Positions 36,106 to 48,000 of a stretch of 64,000 nucleotides of DNA are shown one piece after another. The stretch is from Poa pratensis. Its lineage: Eukaryota > Streptophyta > Magnoliopsida > Poales > Poaceae. The notes under the pieces were generated by a model. It saw only the letters and a list, made by a program, of their open reading frames with translations. It did not search any database and had not been told where the DNA came from. Every line of letters starts with the position of its first letter. The stretch's first letter is position 1. Made by a program: the position numbers and the translations under genes. Location: positions 20,125,366 to 20,189,365 of the forward strand of contig CAMZMU010000075.1 of NCBI GenBank assembly GCA_947311845.1, read 5' to 3'.

Positions 36106-36860
36106 TCAGCGTTTATTGTGAGGAAAGTGGCAAAAATCTCCAGGAAAATCTCCAGGCAAATCATGATCAACCTGGGCAAGCGGACCATGATGATAGTATG
36201 AATTGTCATCATGTGGAGGATCAACACGTTCACTTTCGATGATCATGTTGTGTAAGATCACACAAGTCATCATCACCTCACACATCTGCTCTTTGGACCA
36301 AGTTAGAGCAGGATACATGACAATAGCAAAGCGAGATTGCAGCACACCAAAAGCCCGCTCAACATCCTTCCTGACACCCTCTTGTTCTGATGCAAAATGA
36401 GATTGGTTGTTATCTAGAGGGTTGGATCGATGGTCTTGACAAATGTAGATCATCTTGGGTAGATGACATCTGCTAGATAGTAACCCTTGTCATACCCATG
36501 GCCATTGATCTCGAAGTTGCATTGTGGAGTTTCGTTTTTAGAAAGTCAGTTAAAAATTGTTGAGCATTGCAACACGTTGATGTCATTGTGAGTTCCAGCC
36601 ATACCAAAAAAAACATGCCAGATCCACAAATCATGATCAACAACAGCTTCTAGTACGACACTACACTCTCCAACATGACCCTTGTAAATTCCTTACCAGG
36701 CGAATAGACAATTCTTTCATGCCCAATGCATGCAGTCGATACTTCCAAGCATCCCAAGAAATTCTCTAGCTGCATTTTGTGCCATGAGCCTAGCAGTGTC
36801 AGCTTCATTTGGTTGTCTCAAATACTTTGGCCCAAACACTGCAACCACCGCCCTACAAAA
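36106..36860 (-). pseudogene. PIF/Harbinger transposase remnant (HARBI1-like nuclease)
   Basis: Minus-strand similarity runs [54 protein letters not shown], then a longer open part with [18 protein letters not shown] and [10 protein letters not shown]. These are the DDE-nuclease blocks of the plant PIF/Harbinger transposase family. Several stops and frame changes occur before 36453, so it is inactive. The N-terminal half is missing because the LTR inserted at 36862. Confidence 0.85.
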
Positions 36861-38064
36861 CTGATACGTCTAAAACGTATCTATAATTTTTGATTGTTAC
36901 ATGCTTCTTTTATATCAATACTATATGTTTTTATTATAGTTTTATATCTTTTTGTTGCATTTTCTGGAACTAATCTATTAACAAGATGCCCAGTGTCAGT
37001 TCCTGTTTTCTATTGTCTTTTTGTTTCAGAAAATTTACGGAGATTATGTATTCATCGAAGAGAAGACGGAGTCCAGAGGACAGCTGCAGGGGGCCCCACA
37101 GCCTCTAGGCGCCTCCTGGGCACGGCCTAGGGTTGGGCTGCGCCCAAGGGCCGCTTGGGCCCCCTGGTTACCGCCTTTCACGCCCTTTCGCCTATAAATT
37201 GCATCCTCCCTGAAAACCCTAAAACACCCAAAGAATTATACGAAAGATATCTTACGCCGCCGTCAACGCAAACCCTAATTCGGGAGGGTTCTGAAGCTCT
37301 TCCTGGCACTCTACCGGAGGGGAGATCATCACCGGAGGGCTCTACACCGCCATGCCTGCCTCCGGAGTGATGCTTGAATAGTTCACCTTTGGACTACGGG
37401 TGCATAGCAGTAGCTAGATGGTTGTTTCTTCTCTTTGTGCTACCATGTTTAGATCTTGTGAGCTGCCTAACATAATCAAGATCACTATTTTATAATGCTA
37501 CATGTTGTGTTTGCTGGGATCCGATGAACTGTGAAATTATGATCAAGTTTGTCATCTTTGTATCTATGTTTTATTTAAGATCTTGCATTCTCTTCGATCC
37601 ATGTGGTTACTCTGGCCAAGTAGTTGCTTGTATCTCCAAGAGGGGGTATTTATACTAGATAGTAGGTTCATGCCTCCTGTGAGTCTGGGCTCGAGTGACT
37701 GAAACTTCTAAGACCGAGGATGTCTTGTTGCTAATAGGGGTAAAACAACAATGTTTATTACTATTTGTTTATATCATTGCTTAAGTTATGAACTTCGCTT
37801 AGTGCGATAATCTGTTGCTTGCAACTTAATACTTTTGGGTGATAGGCTGGATAGCAATCCTAGGATGGATTATTAGTCATAGATGCAGCTGGATAGCGGT
37901 CTATGTATCTTGTAGTAATGCCCAATTAAATACTATAGTGAACTATATATTGTCATAATAGTAATGTCATGCCCTCACAATTTGTCAGTTACCTAGTTGT
38001 AATCTATTTACCCAACATGCATGTTTACTGTTTTATGGAGAGGCACCACTAGTGAACTATGGAC

Positions 38065-40399
38065 TGAAAGGATACGGATGCCGCCTAGAGGGGGGGGGGT
38101 GAATAGGCGATTTAAAACTTTTTCGGTTTAGGCTTGATAATTGCGGAATAAAACTAGGTGTTTAAATTAACAAGCCAACAACCTAAATAAACTAGGCTCA
38201 CCTATGTGCACCAACAACTTATGCTAAGCAAGACAAGCAACAAAGTGATAGCAAGATATAATACTTCAAGCACGAAGGCTATCACAATGTAAAGTGCATA
38301 AGTAAGGAGCTTGGGTATAGAAATAACCGAGGCACGCGGAGACGACGATGTATTCCCGAGTTCCTCCGTTTTAGGGGAGTACGTCTCGTTGGAGGGGTGT
38401 GAGTTTCAAACTCAAGACGCCACAAATGGCCTCACCCTATTCTCCGATGAACCTTGCCCAAAAGCTCGGTTCACCTTCCACTATTGATTTCCTTTAGGGC
38501 GGAAATCATCGAGTCCCTTACAACAATCTTGAGCCACAACCCACAAAAGGATTGGGAGCTCCCAAGTGGCCACAAAAGACCTCAACCGCCACAAAAGGCG
38601 TATAGGGTCCAAAGACCCAAGAGTAACAAACTCACAAACTTTTATTTCCACGAATCCTCGTGGAGAGCACAAACCGATGCACAAAAGCAATGGCAAGAAC
38701 ACAAGAAGTGCTCAAGTCCTTCACTCTCAAATCCCACCAAAAGCAACTAATGCTTGTGGGGGGAGAAGAGACGAAGAACAAAGAAGAGCTCAACAACTGG
38801 AACTCTAAGATCAAGATCTACTAGGTTCCCCTCACTTAGAGGAGGAATGGATTGGTGGAATTGTAGATCTAGATCTCCTCTCACTTTCCCTCAAAGATAT
38901 GCAAGAATCATGGGAGGGATTGAGAGCAAGGTAAGCTTTTCCAAAGGTCAACAATGGAGGAGAGAGAGGGGAAAAACGTGCTCAAGAGATTTGAAAACCG
39001 TTGGGGAAGAAACCCCCTTAAATATGTCCCCTCAAAAATGTGCCCGTTGGGCAGAGCAGGGAGGCCGGCCTCACGCGCACGGTACAGAGGCAGCAGAGGG
39101 GCCGGCCTGGGGGCCGGCCTGCCATCCGAGACAGCCGGCCTAGGAGCCGGCCTGGGCCGGCCTGGGGGCCGGCAGGGAGCCTGACGCGCCCGGCCTGGGA
39201 GTCGGCCTGGGCCGGCCTGGGGGCCGGCAGGGAGCCTGACGCGCCCGGCCTGGGAGCCGGCCAGGCTGGCCTGGGGGCTGGCCACCCAGAACCCAAAAAT
39301 GAAACACCCATAACTCAAGAAAACTCCAAATGGGATGAAACCAATTTTGTTGGAAAGGTAACGACAAGAGCTTTCCTACAAAAAGTGGAAATATTAAGAT
39401 TCATAAATAGAGTAAAGTTACACACATGGGAAGGTGTGGAACTTTCCTCCCGGATAAACCGATAATATTTCCAACACGAAAACACAACAAGTTTTCCATC
39501 CGGACTCCGATTTCGATGATCTTGGGTTTGTTGGAATCGCAATGAGGAGCATTACAAGATCATGCATAGAAACATCATAGTCCATCATGTGAGAAGGAAA
39601 TCAAATGTAGAAAGGTAAAACCTCTCTATAAAGGGATGAACCGACAAAACCTCCAAAACCGAAAACGCAACAAGTTTTCAATACGAAATCCGTTTTCGGT
39701 GAACTAGTGCTTGGTATGGAGATGAACACAAGTTCTAAATCCTCACATGGATAAAAGCCAAATAAGAACCAAGAAAGATGATATGCCAAGTATGCAAAGG
39801 TTTGAGCTCTCCACAAAGATGTGATCAAGTTACTCACTTGAGAGCCCCTCTTGATAGTACGCCGTCTATCCTATAACCCGGTCTCCCACTAACAACATGA
39901 GACCGGTAAAATAGAAACCCTATCAAGATCATACCTTTGCCTTGCGCATTCCACTTGAGCTAGATGATGACGGTCTTGATCTCTTCAAGTTGGAACACCT
40001 TTCTTGATTGTGCTTGCTAGCACATGCTTGATGAAGACTTCTCCAAATACTCCCCCATACACCATTATGGGAGAGCCTCGCTTAGCTCCTTCTTCATGTA
40101 TCCACTTGCACTTTATCTTCTTCTCTTGATATAGATGATGGCTTGGAGATAAACATGAATGTTCACTCAATCTTCTTTTCCAAGCCATGCTCGCAATAGG
40201 CTCAACTCTTCACATGACCACTCTTCATATAAACCCTTGGATAGAACCTTGGTTATCATGAAATCTTCTAGAGTCCAACACATGAACTCCAATCTTTTCC
40301 TATGGACAAGATCTATAAGAATATCTCAATGTTAACATTAGTCCATAAGGATTGTCATTAATTACCAAAACCACGCATGGTGCAACACATGCCCTTTCA
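38065..40399 (+). mobile_element. Solo LTR (TGAAAG...CTTTCA family)
   Basis: 2335 bp bounded by TGAAAG and CTTTCA with a 5-bp target duplication TGGAC at 38060-38064 and 40400-40404. No internal domain is present, so it is a recombination-derived solo LTR inserted in another gypsy LTR. It contains a GGCCGG-rich tandem block at 39050-39290. Confidence 0.88.
39050..39290. repeat. GC-rich GGCCGGCCTGGG tandem repeats inside the solo LTR
   Basis: Repeated GCCGGCCTGGGGGCCGGC motifs. A longer block of about 60 bp containing GCAGGGAGCCTGACGCGCCC occurs twice in tandem. Open frames crossing it are repeat artefacts. Confidence 0.75.
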
Positions 40400-40689
40400 T
40401 GGACCCCGGTCCATTCTTTTACATTTTTTACAACACCGTTTCCATTACTTTCAATCACCATTTGCTCGTTGTTCCTTTTACATTTACAGTTATTTTCCAC
40501 ACCATACGTTTAATATCTTTGATTTCAGCAAGCAGAAAGATTGACAACCTTCTTGTTTTGTTGAGGCAAAATAGTTTGTTTGTGTTGTGTCCAGGTCCAC
40601 GTCAACTTGCTAGCGCCAGGTTGACACCGTGTTGAAGTCTCTCAAGTCCTACTTGTTCGATAAACTTGATTAAGTCCTTTATTGTGGCA

Positions 40690-41776
40690 CTTTAAATACA
40701 AACATGTAGCAAAAAAGTCCGGAACGAAAACAATTTTTTTCTATGCATGTAGCAATTTTTCAGAAAAAGTAACGTCATTTTATACTATGCTGCCCACATG
40801 GGTGGGCCCACAATATCAACATTTTGTGTATGTAGCATTTTTAGAAAGCGCGACATCAAATTGCAACATTTTCCTCTGAATCTATAGAACTTACGACGTG
40901 TAGCAAATAATATGTAACATTTTGGAAACATCAGTGTAGCAAAAATCAACAACCTATGAAACATATCCCCATTGACACACCAAAAATGTTGGAAAAAAAG
41001 TCGTCGGTTGCAACAAAAAAAATCAGCTCATCAAACATTTGTGTCCAACGCATCCAAAAAAATAGAAACACGTATGCAACATTGTAACAATCTCTCTCTA
41101 GCATACGCAAATGAATCATTGTAACACTTACCCATGCTCACACAAGAAAAACAATGCACAAATGTAGCAAATCATAATACTATATGCAACATCTCAGAAT
41201 ACTGTATGCAACATCGACAAATCAGTAACCTCCACTATCACCTAGCTCGTCGGCTAAAAAATCAACTAGTCGTGGCCATGCCATCACTAGATCCAGCGAC
41301 CGCGAAAATTCATCCATGGATTTTCCCCGAGTCGGAGCTTCCTCGGCGAACGTCCATGGCGGGCATGACGCGCTAGGGACGCTTGCTTGTTTGCTAGGCA
41401 GCGTCATGAATCATCTGCATATATTCCTTCTTGTGCGATTTTCTTCTACCATGCAAGCTAAACAATTACACATCTCCCTTATAAGCTTGTACGACATGGT
41501 AAACTGGCTAGCAAGGATGGCAGCAAGCTAGAGGCAATTTAATAGCACGTCGAGCCGTGGACCAATGAAAAACAAGGCTATAGCCCTTCGCACATGCACC
41601 ACCCATGCGGAAAGACAAAAAGGTGTGAACGCCTGGGACCTTTTTCTTTCGCACGGCCGAGCGGCTGGTGGACGCGCGCGACGAGAGCAACCGGCTGTAG
41701 CTACAGCCGGTTGATAAACAGCGTTTTCCACAAACTTATGGGTTACCCACAAGTTTTTAAGTTTGTAGATTGATTA
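40690..41776. other. Unassigned repeat-like sequence with recurrent GTAGCA/GCAACA motifs
   Basis: The motif GTAGCAA/TGCAACAT recurs across about 500 bp (40700-41220), a pattern often seen as subterminal repeats of non-autonomous DNA transposons. A perfect 24-bp palindrome closes the region at 41689-41712. Termini and a target duplication could not be fixed. Confidence 0.35.
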
Positions 41777-41859
41777 TGCATAGGCAGTGACGGAGGACGG
41801 GAAAAAAATGAGGTCAGGCGAACTATAAAGGGAAGAAAAAAATGATGCAAGAAAACTAA

Positions 41860-42190
41860 AATTTTCTAGACACCCATCAATAAGAACAGAGAAAAGACAA
41901 CCATCCATCTCTTTTTTGATGTATGTGGTGACCGCCTGAGCACAATGTTTGGCAAGTATTTTCTGAATAGTTGGAGAGGTCATTTTGACATTTTTTGGAC
42001 ATAGCTCATCAAATTCAAGTTGCACTTCCTTATTCCTTGCTTTATACCAATCAAGCATCTCCAAGAAATTGCCTTTGTTTAAAGACAAAAGGGATTCATC
42101 GTGTCCACGAACGGGTTCACCTCGCAATGCTAGATGACTTACAAAACGTTTCCAATAAATTGTCTTTCCCGAGTGCTTGGTTTAGAGCTA
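41860..42190 (-). pseudogene. hAT transposase fragment (DUF4371/ZMYM1-like)
   Basis: On the minus strand: RGEPVRGHDESLLSLNKGNF, LEMLDWYKARNK, MTSPTIQKILAKHCAQ and KKEMDGCLFSVLIDGCLE. This is the DUF4371 region of hAT-type proteins related to ZMYM1. The usual acidic DE in the ID-DE step is changed (LIDGCLE), and the N-terminal zinc finger and the C-terminal dimerisation domain are missing. Non-functional fragment. Confidence 0.8.
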
Positions 42191-42771
42191 CTGCCACTAG
42201 CAATTGGCACAAAAAATCTCTTCAAATCTGCAATTAAAAACAGTACAAGACGTGAGTAATTTGCCCATTTCAGTAGCTCACAATCAATCCCCTGCTCGCA
42301 AAGTCACAATACATAATTTCAAAACTTCAACAAATCTAAGAGATATAACTCCCCCCTTTGCAGCAGCATGTCTTTTGCCCTTTCTGTATCTCCAACAAAT
42401 TGCCTCCAAATCGCCGCCGGGTAGTCGGCCAGCCGCCAGCCGGGAAAGGGGAAACCCTAGTTTGCCGTGCTTGGGGTTGGGGAGGCGACGAAGCGAGTTG
42501 GGGAGTGGGGAGGGAGGAGCAGGGGAGCAGAGGAGGGAGGAGACGAGCAGCCGGAGCCGGAGCCAGAGCCGGACAAGGGAGGAGGCCGGCTGGCGGCGGC
42601 TGGGCTGCTGGGGAGTGGCCTGAGTGGGGAGCAGTCGAGAGGAGGAGTCGAGTGCAGGAGGCACGCACGCATGCTAGACTGGAGCGAAGCGATGCGCTCC
42701 CTGCTGGCTCTCCTCAGGCTAGCGCGTGCGGCTCAGTAAGGCCCAGCTAGCGACTGAGGCAGTTGAGGCCA

Positions 42772-43074
42772 TGTCAGGTACTAGTAGTGGTATGGAATAG
42801 TGAGAGTAAAGGTATGTAATAGTGAGTTAGTAGCTGTGAGGGCATATTAGGTATTCCACCTTTAGTGGCATCTAGTAGTTGGCTATGTCTTTATAAGCAA
42901 CCCTTGTATCCTCTGATCTCAATCAAGAATATGAACCCTAATTTTATCATCTATTTTACTGCAATTTATCCTTGATTATTTCCTGCAGTTTACCACTTTT
43001 ATCTCCAATTTCCCTCAAATTCTAGTTCTTCGTGATCCTCTTCGGTCAGATCCACCGGGATCCTGACAGTGACA
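42772..43074 (+). mobile_element. Short solo LTR nested in the hAT element
   Basis: 303 bp with ends TGTCAGGTAC and CAGTGACA and a 5-bp target duplication GGCCA at 42767-42771 and 43075-43079. It includes a TATA-like TTTATAAG near 42890 and a CCCTAATTTTATCATC leader. Probably a copia LTR; no internal domain remains. Confidence 0.78.
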
Positions 43075-43247
43075 GGCCAGCCCAAATTACGTTTTTTCCT
43101 TCCTTCTTTTTCCAAACCTTCAGAAAATACTGAATATGATGCATACATCAGGAAAATGCCTATATATAATCGATTTTTTTTGCCAAAAATCAAGGTAGGG
43201 CGGCCGCCCTACCTTGCCCTAAGGGGTCCTCCGCCAGTGTGCATAGG

Positions 43248-43598
43248 TGTCACTATGTATAAAGTTGTCTATAAGATCACTTTTTCTTATGGACAAACTT
43301 ATAGCCCTAATGCCTTCGACCCTAGAATGGAGAAAAGCGAATGTGGGCCCTGCCACAACGATCGATGGTGGAACGCTGATGTGGTGCCTACCGCCGTGGG
43401 CCAAGGCGACACCCTTCTCTGCCAGCCGACATCGTTGCTCCCTGCCATTGATTGTGAGATGACGCGATGCACCTGACTCTGATGGATGGTTGATTCCCAC
43501 GATACTGATTTTTAGGCAACACGTTGTTAGGCTGATTGATTCCATGTCGCTTGGTCATAGGAAGGTGTTTGTGTTTTGTGCCGAAAGAGCCAAATCTT
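43248..43598. other. Short host or old repeat segment
   Basis: Lies between the hAT element and an LTR fragment. A minus-strand frame of about 100 codons (43545-43219) overlaps the hAT end and matches nothing I recognise. No function assigned. Confidence 0.35.
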
Positions 43599-43950
43599 TG
43601 AAAGATCGTTGATATCGCCTAAAGAGGGTGAATAGGTGATTTAAAATAATTGTGATTTAGAATCGAATAAATGTGGAATAAAACTAGCGTTTAATTTATC
43701 AAGCATAAAATCTAAATTCAGTAGGCTCAACCATGTGTACCAATAAAATTATGCTAAACAAGATACACAAGATGATAACAAGTGTAGGGTTACACGCATG
43801 GAAAAGAAATTCGCCTTACTACGTACCAACCAAAATTAATCTATGAAGTTGCAACTCCGGGAGAGATCCAAAGTTATACCCTGAAAAAGAGAGGGTGTGG
43901 GTATGCAAACGCCCTCGCCAACAAAGCCTTTGAAGACCACAATAGATATT
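43599..43950 (+). mobile_element. LTR fragment of the TGAAAG family
   Basis: Starts TGAAAGATCGTTGATATCGC and follows the solo LTR at 38065 through AGGGTGAATAGG, GGAATAAAACTAG and later blocks. No CTTTCA end is found, so it is truncated; the right limit is approximate. Confidence 0.6.
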
Positions 43951-44460
43951 CGTCGCGAACATCGAGATCAAATAACCGCTATAGAAATATCAGCTGGACA
44001 CACTCAAAATAGTACATGCTTGTAATTCTTCACCAGCAATTTAGAGGGTTGGATAAACCAAATTTCGCCACGTACTCAGCTAAAAGAAGACATCGATGAT
44101 GTGGCACCACGAACCAACGAACAACTTCCCTTAAACGACACACCAGTTTCCAAGATACAAAGAAATCTAACATATCTGACAGCAACTACCCTCACTCGCC
44201 CTTCGTTGACGTTGAAAACGTGACAAGTTAGAAAGAGAGGCCGGAGAGACCTTATTCCGACACGCCATCATCGTCGCTACCTCGTCGATGCCGCCAGGAA
44301 GATAAAGACCAACTCTAAATTTAAGGAACTTATAACAGCGCCAAGCGCAGATCTCTATCCCCTCCCGGTGCTGGAGTGGCAAATAGAAATAAAAACCCAT
44401 CGATTCACGGTAAAAAAAATGACCGAGACGGGGCAGATGGAGATGGCAACAACGGGTATA

Positions 44461-44737
44461 TTTTGCAAATCTAGCCGTTTTCGCGAAGTAATGACGCATA
44501 TGGCCGATCGGCTAAATTATTTTCAAATCTGGACACTGGACTCGGCGCCGAAGCGGTGTCGGCGCCAATGGCAATGGCGCTGACCTCTTCGGCCAATTTG
44601 GTGACATTTTACCTGGCGTCGAGCTGCACATCGTCGGTACCGACGTCCTTGGCGCCGAGTCCAGCGGAAAGATTTGAAAATAGTTTAGCCGAGGGGCAGA
44701 TTGGTCATTAATTCCAGCGAGTGGCTATTTTGGCAAA
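44461..44737. mobile_element. Fold-back MITE upstream of NLR2
   Basis: Inverted arms of about 100 bp: the left arm has TTTTGCAAATCTAGCC and CGGCTAAATTATTTTCAAAT. The complement of the right arm has TTTTGCCAAAATAGCC and CGGCTAAACTATTTTCAAAT. The loop holds GGACTCGGCGCC on both sides. It sits about 280 bp upstream of the NLR2 ATG. Confidence 0.75.
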
Positions 44738-45015
44738 AAAAAAACCCTAGGCGGCTAGGGTTGAATTTTAGGCTGCATTCTTAGAATTTTTGTGGCAGCT
44801 GTCACTTGACTCGGTCGAAGTAAGCATGAGTGGAGGCTGCATCTGCACCTGGCCAAGCCAATCGTGTCGCCACTCGCCGCAATCTCTCTCCACTGTTACC
44901 AGTCTTCAGTAGACTCGGTCTTTCTCCCAGCGTTCTTCGTCTCCTCTAGATCCCCAAATTCCAAAATCGTGTTTTCCTAAATGTAGATTTCTGACCCCCA
45001 AGATCGACATTCCAT

Positions 45016-48000
45016 ATGGCCACCGCCGGCGCCGTCGTCGATCGGCTCCTGCGACGGCTGGCTACCGATGCTCGCCAGTTGGAGCTGCCCTCGAACATAG
45101 ATGGGGACGTGGCGCATGTGAGGCGAACTCTGTCGAGGTTGCAAGATATGATGGTACGTATGGAGGAGCAATACTTTATGATGGTCCCTGAGGCGCAGGA
45201 CTGGATGGGGAAGATTAAGCAGTTCGCCTGTGACATGGATGATCTCCTGGACGGATTTGTAGACCATAATAGCAGCGGATCTCAGAGTATTCTAAAGGTT
45301 CGATACTCCAAACATCTAAAAGGCTTGCCAAGTTGCCAATGCTTCTTCGTTTTGTGTATCTGCTAAAGCAAGCTACTGAAAGTTCTATAACCAGTTTTGA
45401 GCCTAAAATGCAGCTTAGATCATCACAGTGTACTCCTGCTCCTGTCATGTATTTCTATAACAATTGTTTTTACAAAAGTGCTATAAATCTGTCACAGAAA
45501 TTTGGGTGGGGGCAATTCAGTCAGTTTGTAGACGTTCCCATGTTCTAATTAGTTTGTTGGAAAATGTCAGTATAGAAGTTTTTTCTTTGCGAGGGTGGTG
45601 TAAAAGGTTATTTTCTTCTATAACAATGATTCATCGATGCAACACATCGACCATATTTGCATAATCTAATTTAGATCAAGCTTAGTAGTTCTGTTTGTTT
45701 AGCAAAAATGTTATAAGCTTAGTAGTTATTGTAAGTCATACGCTTAGTAGTTCTGTTTGCTTAGCAAAAATGTTACAACCTTAGTAGTTATTGGTAGTCG
45801 TAAGCTTAGTAGTTTCATGTAAAAAAAAAACTTAGTAGTCTGTTTGTTTACCAATTATGATGAAGTATGACATGTAACTGTAAATGGGTGCCTTTGATTG
45901 ATCATGTCTGAACAAATTTGCAGGCACCATCATTTTGTTCATCAAGTCCATTTCTCTTGTTTAGTACTAGAGTGATTAGAATGAAGACACTCAGAAGAAG
46001 GTTGGACCACTTAGCAAAAGATTCTGTCATTTTCAGTTTTATGCATTACTCAAGCTGTGATCTTGAGCAATCTGGTAATCAGATGAGTTTGATAGAGCTG
46101 CAATTGTTGGAAGAGATAATGACAGAGAAAAAATAAAGGACTTAATCTTGCAATATGATGCAGATACGTTGTTAATCATTCCTATAGTTGGCCTTGTGGG
46201 TTTAGGGAAAACAACCCTTGCCAGATTAATTTTCCATGACCAGGGACAAGGGTGGAACTTTGATCTTCGTATTTGGATCAACTTAAATAGAAATTGGACC
46301 TGAAAAAGATTGCTAGGATATTATCTTACAAGCTAATAGATCAATAGAAGAAAGAACTCAGAAGTTAATTCCAACACCGAGATTCATGAAAATCTGCAAT
46401 TGCTAAAGAATTGTCTGCAAGAGCTACTTCGTGAGAAGCATTGTCTAATTGTCTTGAATGGCCTTTCTAGCATTGATAAAAGCAAGTTGGATGAGTTGAA
46501 GGAAATGCTAAATGGTACAAACAATTGCATCAAGATTTTAGTGACCACCTCCAGTGAAAGAACTGCAGAGCTAATGAACACAGTTCCACCATACAAGTTG
46601 CCTCCTTATCTGAAGATGACTGTTGGACAATATTTTCAGACAAGGCTTTTGGGGATGGAAACGATGTGAATGCATGCCTAAAGGAAATTGGAGGCAAATT
46701 GTGAAAAGATGTGAAGGAATACCAGCATTAGCTCGTTCTCTTGGTTCAATAGTGCACAATCAAGTAATGGATGTCTGGTTAGCAGTAAGAGATGAAGCAT
46801 TATGGAAATTAGAGAAAACATATTCCACTAAAGTCGAACTGTTTTCATTATTCTATCATATATACCATGATATGCCATCAGCGCTAAAACTATGCTTTCT
46901 ATATTTATCAGTATTTCCTAAAGGATTGGTTTTGATAAGGAAAAACTTATTCGACAGTGGATTGCACTTGATATGATTGGATCAAAACATGAGACCTTGC
47001 CTTCTTATGTTCAAGGGGAGATGTACATTCAGGACCTTTGTCAATACATTTCCTTCAAGTTCAAAAGACACATTCAGTAAGTCACTAAATACTTGTTAGC
47101 TTGACAGTTTCTTTTCATGTTGTAAGTATGCCTTAAGCCTTTTATAGACTATGTCAAAACTTATTGGATAGTTTGCAATTTATATTTTGCTCCATATTCT
47201 TGTATGGCTGCCATATTACAAATTTCTAGCAGGTACACCGTTTAAAATGTTAATAACTCATTCTGTGGATTCATCATGAAATGTGAACAAATTCATAATC
47301 CTTTTGAGGAATTGTACTGTTTGCGAAACGCTGCTGTCTTCGACAATGTGTTGCCTAGCACTGTCAGTTTTCTCAGCACGATCATGGTCGAGGCCAGATC
47401 GTTGGCGAAGGCAGGGCAATGGGTCCTACGACCATGCTCTCAGAGAACGCGGTTACACCAAGTTCTAGCATTGTAATTCCTGGGTGTAGCGCGTCTTCAG
47501 GCTTGTACATAACTTTATCTGTCAATGCATGTAGCCATGTAGGTGCAAAACTTTTTGCCTTTTTTTCGAAATAAAAACCTAACTCATTCAGAAATTTATT
47601 GCTGTTATAAATGCCTGATATATAATCTGTTATAGATGTTGATGTTCTGTTCTTCTTTCAGGTTAACGAAATTGTAAACAAAACAGCTCCTACAATGCTC
47701 TACATGCACAACGTTATCCATGATTTTACAAGACATATTGCCTCCAATGATAGTATAATTTTGGATGGTGGAGAAATAAACCGTAACGCAAAAAGCCCAC
47801 TTTCCAATATATACTGTTGACCTATTACAGAGGGCAGTCAACACTTTGCAGCCCACTGATTACCAGGGCAAGGGCATTACATTTCCAGAATACCACAGCT
47901 ACAGAGCTCCATAAAGAAGCATTTAATTTACCGAAGCATTTGCGTGTTTTGAATCTTAGCGGAAGCTGCATTGGAGAAGTACCTGCTTCTATCGGTCATT

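Larger units (their letters stand above)
35687..36861 (-). mobile_element. PIF/Harbinger-type DNA transposon, truncated
   Basis: The left end GAGCATCTCCACCGGCGCG at 35687 follows the trinucleotide TAA, the usual PIF/Harbinger arrangement (3-bp target duplication). The minus strand carries a decayed transposase. The element is cut at 36861 by a gypsy LTR, and its other end was not found. Confidence 0.65.
36862..40680 (+). mobile_element. Gypsy LTR (TGATACGTC type), partial, interrupted by a solo LTR
   Basis: Starts TGATACGTCTAAAACGTATC at 36862, the familiar start of several Triticeae gypsy LTRs. It has a plus-strand TATA box CTATAAATT at 37192-37200 and transcribed-leader-like sequence after it. 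The similarity to such LTRs resumes after the nested insertion (40400) and runs to roughly 40680. The exact 3' end and any target duplication were not found, so the right limit is approximate. Confidence 0.6.
41785..43239. mobile_element. hAT-superfamily transposon
   Basis: An 8-bp target duplication TGCATAGG at 41777-41784 and 43240-43247. The terminal inverted repeats CAGTGACGGAGGAC and CACTGGCGGAGGAC match at 12 of 14 positions. Inside is a minus-strand fragment of the TTF-type/DUF4371 protein typical of this hAT lineage, a GC-rich leader and a nested solo LTR. It is internally deleted relative to full-length elements. Confidence 0.9.

Noticed and set aside
42358..42750. Overlapping GC-rich ORFs on both strands
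   Set aside because: GC-rich leader of the hAT element; no conserved protein sequence in any frame.
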